A stretch of 64,000 nucleotides of DNA from Chitinophaga lutea. GTDB lineage: Bacteria; Bacteroidota; Bacteroidia; Chitinophagales; Chitinophagaceae. The translations under genes were made by a program, and so were the position numbers. The notes beneath the pieces were generated by a model that saw only the letters and a list, made by a program, of their open reading frames with translations, had not been told where the DNA came from and ran no database searches. This document shows positions 54,909 to 62,369 of this stretch, one piece after another (positions within the stretch are counted from its first letter, which is position 1; the number at the start of each line of letters is the position of its first letter). The stretch is from positions 124,001-188,000 of the forward strand of contig NZ_RPDH01000003.1 of the NCBI RefSeq assembly GCF_003813775.1, written 5' to 3'.

Positions 54909-57041
54909 TTAGTCTTTTAACCACCAGGAGAGCAGTTCGCCTGTGTTACCGGTTATTTTGAGCTGGTTATCCGCTTTGTGGTGCCGGTACATGGCCTGGA
55001 TGACGGTATGGTTTTCCGTATCCTTCGCATTGTTGCCGTTCGCGTCCGTAGCGCCCGCCACGAGCAGTTTACGCGGTGAGAGGCTGGCGGCCAGGTCGGG
55101 CAGGTCGTATATACCGACGGAGCCCGCCACGGCGCTTTGTATCAGCGCCGGCTGGTAAATGCGGCTGCTCACCACCGACCACCACGAGCTGCAGGGCGCG
55201 ATGAGTGCGATGCGGGAGATATGGGCGTTGAATGCGGCGGCATGGAGGAGTACCGGAGCCATCTCTTTTTCCGCCACGCCGTAGATGGTTTTGAATCCTT
55301 CGTTTTTCATGAGCAGCGTGGTGAGCAACGATACGTCGCCCGCGCGGATGCCCGTGATGCTGCGGCCCGTTTGCACGGTGGCGAACCACAAATTATAAGA
55401 GATGCTGTCGATGAAGGAATCGCCTTTGAACGCGCCCGGCCCGGTTTCGCCCGTGCCCACCATATCCGGCGCCAACACCGTGAAACCTGCTTTCAGCAAA
55501 GCTTCCGCCTGGGCGGCCGCTTTTGCTTTGCCCAAAGGATGCAGGTAGATGACGGCCTTCCGGTTAGCGAGTTCCGGTTTCATCAGCAGGTAAGGGATCA
55601 CGTAATCGCCTTCCCCTTTTACGAACGCCTTTTCGATGATGTAGCCATTTTTCTGCAAGCGGCCAGCCTGTACAGGTTGAATGGCGGTGGCCGGCGCACG
55701 GTAACCCGACAGTTTTTTGGCTGAATCCAGCATGGCGTTGATGTAAGCCGGCGATTGCCGCGCCGCCTGTAAAGCGGTTTGTTGCTTTTGTGCGGTTTGC
55801 AGGTGGAGACTGAAAATGGTTTCACCCTTCAGCGAAGTGCTGACTTGCCCGGTGGGCGTTACTTTCAGTTCCTCCGCGCTCAATGGCGGGATTTCTTCAT
55901 CGGCGCCATTGCCGGGGTGGGCGAGGTGTTTTTGCAGGAAGGCATAAAGCGCTTCGCGGTTCTTTTTGGTGGATGCATGCGGCGCATCGTCCGTCACCAT
56001 TCCGAAATTATCCTTTTTCCCAAGGGCGGCATACATCGCCGTTACTTCCTTCGCCGTTTCGGTGGCGCCCTGTATGGAGAACATATCGCGGGTGGTGGTG
56101 ATCATCAGGCAGGGTTTGGGTGCGCGCACCGTCAGCAGGTCGCCCATGTCGAGCCCGCGCGCGATGCCTCCCAGGAAATTCTGTTCGGCATCCTGCGGAC
56201 CGATGGATTCAAACAGCCGCCGGAAGCTGGTGATATAGTTTTCCGGCGCGGCCGCTTTTATCCGTTCGTCGAACGCCGCGATGTAAGCGCATTGCGTGCC
56301 CCCGCCCGAACGGCCTGTGATGCCGATGCGCTGCGGGTCCACTTCTTTGCGGGTAAGCAGGTAATCGACCGCGCGGATGCCGTCCCAGATCATTTGTCGT
56401 GCCAGCGTGCCGCCCGCCATGAATAACTGGGCGCCGGGGTAGGAGTGTTCATTCGAGGGCCATTTATGCCGTGATTGACGGGTGGCGGTATCGTAATACT
56501 CCAGTCGTTCTCCCTGCCCGACCGGGTCGAAAGCAAACACCACGAACCCTTTTTTCACGAGGTTCAGCATGACGCGCTGGTAAGCCGGAGAGCGGTAGCC
56601 GTTGGCGGAATGGCCGCTGCAATAGATCACGGCCGGGGCTTTGCCGCTTTGCGCAGGGAGAAATAAAGAGCCGGTCACATAGAATCCCGGCTGTGATTCG
56701 TACACGATGTGTTCCACCGTATAGCCGTCTTTCCGGATAGTGCCGGTGACTTTCGCATGCAGGGGCGTTTTGGCGGGAAAAGCGCCCACGGCATCCTGCA
56801 GGGTTTGCCGGATCCATTGCTGCCGCTGCTGCGGGTTGTATTGCTGCGGCCGGCGGCTTAGCTGTTGTATGGCTGCTGTGGCGAGGTGGCGGTAGAGGGA
56901 ATTGGGCGCGTCGGAATACGCCTGCCAGGTACGGATAACGTCCAGTTCCTGCTGGGCGTTGACGGCGGAAGATGCCAGCAACAGCAATAGTCCTGTAATG
57001 AATATCCCCTTCGCGCGTGCGTATGATTGCGGTTTGTTCAT
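54909..57041 (-). CDS. Secreted two-domain alpha/beta hydrolase (acetylxylan-esterase-like)
   Basis: I start at 57041 (MNKPQSYARAKG), which gives a signal peptide ending VNAQ. The first hydrolase domain (about 80-385) has VIYCSGHSANGY, FDPVGQGERLEY, the nucleophile elbow G-R-S245-G-G-G and DDAPHAS with the catalytic His. The second domain (about 440-710) keeps the fold (VIYLHPLGKAKA, LAPDMVGTGETGPG) but the elbow is YGVAEKEM, without Ser, so it is likely inactive. Relatives remove acetyl groups from plant polysaccharides. Upstream of GH28 on the same strand, it probably deacetylates a pectic or hemicellulosic substrate for it. Confidence 0.75.
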   Translation of the reverse strand: MNKPQSYARAKGIFITGLLLLLASSAVNAQQELDVIRTWQAYSDAPNSLYRHLATAAIQQLSRRPQQYNPQQRQQWIRQTLQDAVGAFPAKTPLHAKVTGTIRKDGYTVEHIVYESQPGFYVTGSLFLPAQSGKAPAVIYCSGHSANGYRSPAYQRVMLNLVKKGFVVFAFDPVGQGERLEYYDTATRQSRHKWPSNEHSYPGAQLFMAGGTLARQMIWDGIRAVDYLLTRKEVDPQRIGITGRSGGGTQCAYIAAFDERIKAAAPENYITSFRRLFESIGPQDAEQNFLGGIARGLDMGDLLTVRAPKPCLMITTTRDMFSIQGATETAKEVTAMYAALGKKDNFGMVTDDAPHASTKKNREALYAFLQKHLAHPGNGADEEIPPLSAEELKVTPTGQVSTSLKGETIFSLHLQTAQKQQTALQAARQSPAYINAMLDSAKKLSGYRAPATAIQPVQAGRLQKNGYIIEKAFVKGEGDYVIPYLLMKPELANRKAVIYLHPLGKAKAAAQAEALLKAGFTVLAPDMVGTGETGPGAFKGDSFIDSISYNLWFATVQTGRSITGIRAGDVSLLTTLLMKNEGFKTIYGVAEKEMAPVLLHAAAFNAHISRIALIAPCSSWWSVVSSRIYQPALIQSAVAGSVGIYDLPDLAASLSPRKLLVAGATDANGNNAKDTENHTVIQAMYRHHKADNQLKITGNTGELLSWWLKD

Positions 57042-57147
57042 AATGCGGTATAACATGCCAGACGGTTGTTCTTTCAGATAAGACAACTGAAACGCAGCAT
57101 GGGAGTAGCGAAGGGGAAAATATTCCTGCCCGTATGTCCGTTGCCAG

Positions 57148-57507
57148 CTAATGTGACTTCGCCATCATGCGCTTCCGGTGCCGGCTGCCCCATTTGTACA
57201 ACTCCTGTATCAGCGGGTCGAGGGAAGCGCCGTAGTCCGTGATCGAATATTCCACGATGGCCGGCACGGCGTCGTACACCGTGCGTTTGATCAGCTGATG
57301 CGCTTCCAGTTCGCGCAATTCCTTCGACAGCATCCGGTCCGTGATCTTCGGTATTTCCTTCGCCATTTCCCCGAATCGTTTATTGCCGAACGATAAACTG
57401 ATCAGGATCGGCAGTTTCCATTTTCCGCTCAATACCTCGAGGGCATCGGTAATGGGCAGCAGCATGCTGAGACATTTCCCAGGCTCATGGCCTTCACGTG
57501 ATTTCAT
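57148..57507 (-). CDS. HxlR-family winged-helix transcriptional regulator
   Basis: I choose the start at 57507 (MKSREGHEPG); the longer frame to 57615 would run through the operator repeats. The 119 residues show the HxlR pattern: LEVLSGKWKLPILISLSFGNKRFGEMAKEIPKITDRMLSKELRELEAHQLIKRTVYDAVPAIVEYSITDYGASL. A cysteine in the N-terminal CLSMLLPI is common in members that sense electrophiles or oxidants. It is divergent from the DoxX gene and likely represses both through the repeats between them. It may also precede the esterase transcript, 106 bp apart. Confidence 0.88.
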   Translation of the reverse strand: MKSREGHEPGKCLSMLLPITDALEVLSGKWKLPILISLSFGNKRFGEMAKEIPKITDRMLSKELRELEAHQLIKRTVYDAVPAIVEYSITDYGASLDPLIQELYKWGSRHRKRMMAKSH

Positions 57508-57519
57508 CTGGTGCGTTTT

Positions 57520-57589
57520 ACTATACAACAGTATAGTGCTATACAATCGTATAGTACTTACTAATGTATAGTAAATGTAGGTAGTTTTG
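57520..57589. promoter_or_regulatory. HxlR operator array and doxX promoter
   Basis: Two perfect inverted repeats CTATAC-N4-GTATAG lie at 57521-57536 and 57539-57554 (centres 18 bp apart), and a third, TTACTA-N5-TAGTAA, at 57558-57574. A perfect -7 box TAGTTTTG (TAnnTTTG) for the DoxX gene is at 57582-57589, so the third repeat overlaps the expected -33 region. The array begins 13 bp before the hxlR start. Repression of both genes by the regulator is inferred. Confidence 0.78.
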
Positions 57590-57607
57590 TTGCCTAAACC
57601 AAAATAA

Positions 57608-57982
57608 ATGAACAAAACCAGGATTATCTATTGGGCCAGCACGGCGATCGTGTCGCTGATGATGCTTTTCACCGGCTTTTCTTACCTGACGAATGAAGAA
57701 ATGAAACAGGCTTTCGTACAGATCGGTTTCCCTTCGTTTTTCAGGATAGAGCTGGCGGTGGCCAAGCTGGTGGGCGGTGTTTTACTGCTGGTGCCGGCGG
57801 TGAAGGGGTTTGCCAAACAATTTGTATATGTGGGGTTCATGATCGTGCTGGCATCGGCATTTCTGACGCATCTGGCCATCGGGGATACGGTATCGCACAG
57901 CATCATGCCGCTGCTGTTCCTGGGGATACTGATCGTTTCTTATGTGTATTACGGGAAACTGGCGAAGCCCGTAACGGTATAG
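57608..57982 (+). CDS. DoxX-family membrane protein
   Basis: The 124-residue protein has four membrane helices (about 8-25, 44-62, 68-88 and 98-117) and the DoxX-like features LMMLFTGFSYL, KLVGGVLLLVPAVKGF and FLTHLAIGD. Small DoxX proteins of this type are often under divergent HxlR regulators and respond to redox or quinone stress. The start at 57608 is 19 bp after the promoter box. A hairpin terminator follows at 58008. Confidence 0.82.
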   Translation: MNKTRIIYWASTAIVSLMMLFTGFSYLTNEEMKQAFVQIGFPSFFRIELAVAKLVGGVLLLVPAVKGFAKQFVYVGFMIVLASAFLTHLAIGDTVSHSIMPLLFLGILIVSYVYYGKLAKPVTV

Positions 57983-58007
57983 CACCATTGTTTCAGATGA
58001 TCGTCCT

Positions 58008-58055
58008 TTCCGCCGGTGGCGCCGTTATGCCGGTGTCGCCGGCGGAATTGTTTTT
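58008..58055 (+). terminator. Terminator after the DoxX gene
   Basis: A 9-bp perfect stem TTCCGCCGG (58008-58016) / CCGGCGGAA (58039-58047) extends inward through G-U pairs to about 16 bp with a small loop, followed by TTGTTTTT. Lies 26 bp after the stop. Confidence 0.75.
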
Positions 58056-58156
58056 GATCGCAACCGCGCAACCGCTTGTCTTACAAAACAAAACGAAGGA
58101 AAAAAGACCGTTGCAAAAGAAAAAAAGTTGATCTTTGCGCCTCATTTTTATAACGT

Positions 58157-58429
58157 ATGAGCTCATTAGGCTGGAAGCTGATCAGGAATTTCGAAAAGGA
58201 TTTTATTGTAGACAGTGAACAAGTAAGGATTAAGTTCGTGACCATGAGCTGCGTCCATAAACAATTGTACCAGGTATATGTGCCCTTCCAGGGCAGAACG
58301 GTGCGGTTCCACATTCAAAAAGATACCGAAGGCCAGTTTAAGATTGTCGGGAAGGGGGTTTGTCCCCCGCCTTATGTACCGCTGGAAGAAGAATTCGCTG
58401 CGGCCATCGAAGCCTCTCCCATCGGGTAG
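58157..58429 (+). CDS. Small hypothetical protein
   Basis: The 90-residue product is not recognised. It is mixed alpha/beta (SSLGWKLIRNFEKDFIVDSEQVRIKF, YQVYVPFQGRTVRFHIQKDTEGQFKIVG) and ends acidic, with no signal peptide or membrane helix. The composition looks like a real small cytoplasmic protein. It is preceded by an AT-rich stretch after the DoxX terminator and followed by 169 bp before ldhA in which I see no feature. Confidence 0.55.
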   Translation: MSSLGWKLIRNFEKDFIVDSEQVRIKFVTMSCVHKQLYQVYVPFQGRTVRFHIQKDTEGQFKIVGKGVCPPPYVPLEEEFAAAIEASPIG

Positions 58430-58598
58430 TTGCACTCTGCTCTTCCCAGTTCCGTTTTCGTGCGTGGCGGTTTTTATTTCCGGTCAGGAGGCCCGTCCGT
58501 AATCAGCTGTGAAGCAGGTAATTTGGAGGAGTATCTTCAGGATTACTTTGCAATACAGAAAAACCGGGCTTTTTCGCAACCGCCTTTTTTGTATTTTC

Positions 58599-59603
58599 AT
58601 GGCTATGAAGGTTGTGTTCTTTTCCGCCAAACAATACGATAAACAATTTTTCAACCGGGAAAATGAAAAGTACGGCTTTGCGCCGGAGTACCTGGAGACC
58701 CACCTGGGCCCGCACATCGTCAATGCCGTCGAAAACGGCACGCCGGCGGTATGTGTTTTCGTGAACGACAAACTGACCGCCGAAGTCATCGCGGTGCTGG
58801 CCGCCAAAGGCGTGAAAGTGATCGCGCTGCGCTGCGCGGGTTTTAATAACGTAGATCTCGATGCCGCAAAAGCACATGGCATCCGCGTATGCAGGGTGCC
58901 GGCCTATTCTCCCGAAGCGGTGGCGGAGCATGCCGTCGCCATGTTACTGACCCTCAACCGGAAAACGCATAAAGCGTATAACCGCGTGCGGGAGCAGAAT
59001 TTTTCCCTCAATGGCCTGCTGGGCTTTAACCTGTATGGTAAAACGGTGGGCGTGATCGGTACAGGCAAGATCGGCCGCGCTTTCTGCCGCATCATGCTTG
59101 GGTTCGGGTGCAGGGTGCTGGCTTTTGATCCTTATCCTGATGAGGCGCTGGAAAAGGGGGGAGTGGTGTATCTGCCGTTCGGGGAGGTGCTGCGCGAGGC
59201 GGATGTGTTATCCCTGCATTGCCCCCTCACGCCGGACAACAAATACCTCATCAACCGCGAAGCCATCCGGCAGATGAAAAAGGGCGTTACCGTCATCAAT
59301 ACCAGCCGCGGAGCCTTGCTCAATACCCACGATGTGACCGAGGGCCTGAAATCAGGTCATATCGCCTACCTCGGCATCGATGTGTATGAGCAGGAGGAAA
59401 AGCTGTTCTTCAAGGATTTGTCGGCCGCCATTATCGAAGACGATATGATACAACGGCTGATGAGTTTTCCGAACGTACTGGTTACCGGCCACCAGGCTTT
59501 TTTTACAGAAGAAGCGCTCTCGCAGATCGCGGAGATCACGATGCGCAGCATCGACCAGCTGTGCAACGGGAAGCCCGTCAGCGAAGGCGTGCTGTTAGCA
59601 TAA
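58599..59603 (+). CDS. ldhA: D-lactate dehydrogenase (NAD-dependent, fermentative type)
   Basis: I start at 58599 (MAMKVVFFSAKQYDKQFF); 58605 is equally possible. The 334 residues match LdhA closely: ALRCAGFNNVDLDAAKAHGI, RVPAYSPEAVAEHAVAMLLTLNR, GKTVGVIGTGKIGRAF (NAD-binding GxGxxG), FDPYP, LSLHCPLTPDN, NTSRGALLNT with the catalytic Arg, and VLVTGHQAFFTEEAL with the catalytic His. It converts pyruvate to D-lactate with NADH in the cytoplasm. The gap to the next gene is 18 bp. Confidence 0.93.
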   Translation: MAMKVVFFSAKQYDKQFFNRENEKYGFAPEYLETHLGPHIVNAVENGTPAVCVFVNDKLTAEVIAVLAAKGVKVIALRCAGFNNVDLDAAKAHGIRVCRVPAYSPEAVAEHAVAMLLTLNRKTHKAYNRVREQNFSLNGLLGFNLYGKTVGVIGTGKIGRAFCRIMLGFGCRVLAFDPYPDEALEKGGVVYLPFGEVLREADVLSLHCPLTPDNKYLINREAIRQMKKGVTVINTSRGALLNTHDVTEGLKSGHIAYLGIDVYEQEEKLFFKDLSAAIIEDDMIQRLMSFPNVLVTGHQAFFTEEALSQIAEITMRSIDQLCNGKPVSEGVLLA

Positions 59604-59621
59604 AACTGTTATCTGATACCT

Positions 59622-59978
59622 ATGAAAATCAATCTTGTCAGGAAATTCCTGGGCTATGTGTACGGCAACTATGCCGGCAACTTTCTCGGCTTTGTGGTAG
59701 GCATGGCCTCCACCCGCCTCGTTTCCCACTTTTTTACCACCCGCAGCATCCGCAATCTCTGGGGACTGACCGCGCACCGCACGGTGGTCGACAAAAAAAC
59801 ATTCAGCATGATGGAGTGGGGCGTTTCCATCGTGATCGGTTTCATCGTGTTCGAGCTTGTTTCCAAATGGCTGCAGAAAAAGCTGGATGAATTCCTGCCC
59901 AAATACAAGGCTACGCGCTGGCTGGCGAAGGGAGAAGAAACGCCGCAGCGCAAGGAGCCGGTCGCTGCGGGCCAATAA
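59622..59978 (+). CDS. Small membrane-associated hypothetical protein
   Basis: The 118 residues contain a hydrophobic segment at about 17-33 (AGNFLGFVVGMASTRLV) and one at about 66-82 (MMEWGVSIVIGFIVFEL), followed by a basic soluble tail. No known domain was recognised. It probably shares a transcript with ldhA because of the 18-bp gap. Function unknown. Confidence 0.6.
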   Translation: MKINLVRKFLGYVYGNYAGNFLGFVVGMASTRLVSHFFTTRSIRNLWGLTAHRTVVDKKTFSMMEWGVSIVIGFIVFELVSKWLQKKLDEFLPKYKATRWLAKGEETPQRKEPVAAGQ

Positions 59979-60295
59979 CAGCCAATTTCACGAAGGGACG
60001 CGGAAGCCGATGCTTCCGCGCAGTGTTGCTATTGGTGTTAACAGGGCGCGGGATTGTTTCTTGCGCCTGCTTTTTTGCAGTGATGCGGAATGGATGCACG
60101 CCTGTCCCGGGTGTTCCTGAATAATCCGCATAACATATCAACGGCGTGTTATAATTGCCTGCAGATAAAATCTTTCTTCCCAAAAATATGCTGCGCGGAT
60201 AGGTTGCGTAGCCGCCGCCTACCTTAGCAAAGTCAAATAACCGAACCCCCGAAAAATTCCCGGATTATTACATTGTTAACTTTAAAAAAACCAAA
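59979..60295. other. Intergenic region with a strong hairpin
   Basis: About 317 bp. A 9-bp perfect stem CGCGGAAGC (59999-60007) / GCTTCCGCG (60012-60020) with loop CGAT lies 20 bp after the previous stop; it has no T tract, so it may be an attenuating or RNA-stabilising hairpin. The remainder becomes AT-rich toward the next gene (60240-60295), consistent with a promoter, though no full TAnnTTTG box is present. Confidence 0.5.
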
Positions 60296-61651
60296 ATGAA
60301 ATCTATTTGTTTGCTTACCCGCATGCTATCCATTACCCTGATTTTCAGTATGCTGGCCTGTAACAAGGAAAAGCTGGCGGAAAGGGAAACCCTTTCGGCC
60401 GAAACCATGGCTGCCATCGATGTGCAGTCGCTCAACGGCGGCGCGGCCGTGCCCGTGTCGTGGTACAAGCTTGAATTAAAACTGATCAAAGAAAGCAGCG
60501 GCTTCACGCCGCCGGTGGCTGCACGGGCCATCGCGTACACCGGTATTACCCTGCACGAGGCGGTGGTATGGGGAACGCCCTGGGGCCATACGTTAAGCGG
60601 TCAGCTGAACGGGCTGTCCAATCTTCCCAAACCCGAAAAGTGGAAGAAATACAACTGGGCGATCGCGGCGAACAGCGCCATGGCGCAGGCGATCAAAGAC
60701 CTCTTCCCCAACGCCAGCGCCGCTAACCAGCAGCTCATCACCCAGCTGGAAGCTGATAACCTGGCCGCCCTGGCGGACAGCTGCAGCCAGGCAGAAGTGG
60801 ACCGTTCCATTTATTTCGGCCGGCAGATCGCCACGGCGATTTACCAGTGGTCCAGCACCGATGGCGGAAAAGACGGTTATCTGAACAACTTCCCGACGGA
60901 TTATGTGCCGCCTGTTGGTCCCGGTTTATGGGTGTCCACGCCGCCGCAGTTCCAGCGTGCCATGCTGCCTTACTGGGGCAACAACCGCCTGCTGCTGAAG
61001 TTTGCACCTTCCGATACCGCCGGCGCAGCATTCCCTGCGTATTCCACCGATACCACATCGGCATTTTACCAGGCCGCGAAGTATGTTTATCAGAAAGGCA
61101 TTTCGCTTACGCCGGAAGAAAACCTGATTGCCCGCTACTGGGCAGACGGTGGCGGTACTTTCACGCCGCCGGGGCACCTCATCGCCATCACCGCGCAGCT
61201 GGTGAACGATGAGGACCTCAGTCTCACCGGCGCCGCGAAACTCTTCGCCCAGGTAGGTATCGGCCTGAACGACGCCGCTATCCTGTGCTGGCGACATAAG
61301 TACCGCTACAACGTGCTGCGGCCGGTAACATACATCCGTGCGCAAATCGACAGCAGCTGGATGCCCCTCATCGGTACGCCGCCGTTCCCGTCCTTCACCT
61401 CCGGCCACTCCACTTTCACGAGCGTGTCCGGTCATATCATGGCCGCACGTTTCGGCAACAGTTTTTCGTTTACCGATCATCAGAAAGTACCGGATGGTTT
61501 TGCACCGCGCCCGTTTGCCAATTTTCAGGCCATGATCAATGAAGCCGCCATTTCGAGAGTATATGGCGGCATTCACTATGATTTCGACAGCGAGGTGGGT
61601 AAAACCGCGGGCTACAACCTGGCGCTGAGAGTGCTGGCGTTGCAGTACTGA
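60296..61651 (+). CDS. Vanadium-dependent haloperoxidase/PAP2-family lipoprotein
   Basis: The 451-residue protein has a lipobox (SMLAC) and the acid-phosphatase/haloperoxidase active-site blocks: WRHKYRYNVLRPVTYI (Lys and Arg of the phosphate/vanadate site), PPFPSFTSGHSTFTS with H371, and SRVYGGIHYDFDSE with Arg and the vanadate-binding H427. Length and block spacing match the bacterial vanadium haloperoxidase group and not short PAP2 phosphatases. Whether it halogenates or acts as a phosphatase cannot be told from sequence. It is single, ended by a strong terminator. Confidence 0.85.
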   Translation: MKSICLLTRMLSITLIFSMLACNKEKLAERETLSAETMAAIDVQSLNGGAAVPVSWYKLELKLIKESSGFTPPVAARAIAYTGITLHEAVVWGTPWGHTLSGQLNGLSNLPKPEKWKKYNWAIAANSAMAQAIKDLFPNASAANQQLITQLEADNLAALADSCSQAEVDRSIYFGRQIATAIYQWSSTDGGKDGYLNNFPTDYVPPVGPGLWVSTPPQFQRAMLPYWGNNRLLLKFAPSDTAGAAFPAYSTDTTSAFYQAAKYVYQKGISLTPEENLIARYWADGGGTFTPPGHLIAITAQLVNDEDLSLTGAAKLFAQVGIGLNDAAILCWRHKYRYNVLRPVTYIRAQIDSSWMPLIGTPPFPSFTSGHSTFTSVSGHIMAARFGNSFSFTDHQKVPDGFAPRPFANFQAMINEAAISRVYGGIHYDFDSEVGKTAGYNLALRVLALQY

Positions 61652-61680
61652 ACGCTGCGCAGGTACAAAATTTCCTGATA

Positions 61681-61717
61681 CACAAACCCGCACCGGGAGC
61701 GGGTTTGTGTTTTTTTT
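61681..61717 (+). terminator. Strong intrinsic terminator
   Basis: An 11-bp perfect stem CACAAACCCGC (61681-61691) / GCGGGTTTGTG (61699-61709) with a 7-nt loop is followed by eight T. It ends the haloperoxidase transcript. Confidence 0.92.
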
Positions 61718-62369
61718 ATGCGTGCTCTTTTCAATGAAAGGGAGCATTGCGCTACCTGCTGACCCGGTGGTCAATGACGGTTCCTGTTTATCACCATCGC
61801 AACAGCGTGCTCCCACAGATGGGCCGACTTCGTGTACCGGCGGAGAATGTTAGGCGGCTGTTAATGCACTTATTTTGTTTGCATATTCTTTTGCTTAATT
61901 GTTTACTTTTTTAATAATATTCTGTTTACATAATATGGGTTGATATGCCTTTGTTGGAGGTTTTATCCTGATAATGAGTTGAAAATCATTCACTAATTAT
62001 GTTCTGCCTTTTGAAGTCCCTGTTTTAAAGAAAAATAACAATTGCATTTTGTTTACCAAAAAGGCATATATTTGTTTACATAGACACGAGTCAATCAAAA
62101 TCATTCTACGTTCATTTAAACTTTCATAAAAGGGGAGATACGCAACATAAGGCTTCGTTATGCAGATCGCAACAATAGGGCGCCGGCTTAAAAGTGCTCC
62201 GGAGGGACTTTTTTGCCAACGGCTCCGGCTATCCGCAAGAGTGGATGTATGAGGGGGTGTATCACCGGTATTAAAAGACTATGAGATTTATTTAGCTGGA
62301 TGTTCCATGGCGCTACGGCGTGTCAACGGTATTAACAACTTCATTTTTTAATCGTCTATTTTAAAATGT
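61718..62369 (+). promoter_or_regulatory. Long AT-rich upstream region and leader of the second SusC gene
   Basis: About 650 bp without a supported gene. The section 61860-62130 is strongly AT-rich. A perfect -7 box TATATTTG (TAnnTTTG) is at 62067-62074; possible -33 elements are TTTG at 62048-62051 (15-bp spacing) or TTG at 62042-62044 (22-bp spacing). If used, the mRNA would have a 5' leader of about 290 nt before the ATG at 62370. No known riboswitch was recognised in that leader. Confidence 0.6.

Noticed and set aside
57508..57615. Longer HxlR start at 57615
   Set aside because: The extra 36 codons would be translated from the operator repeats (Tyr/Thr/Ile-rich) and are not part of the HxlR fold.
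62160..62252. A 30-codon upstream ORF in the leader of the second SusC gene
   Set aside because: Short, Arg-rich, no recognisable product and no ribosome-binding context; could not be told from chance.
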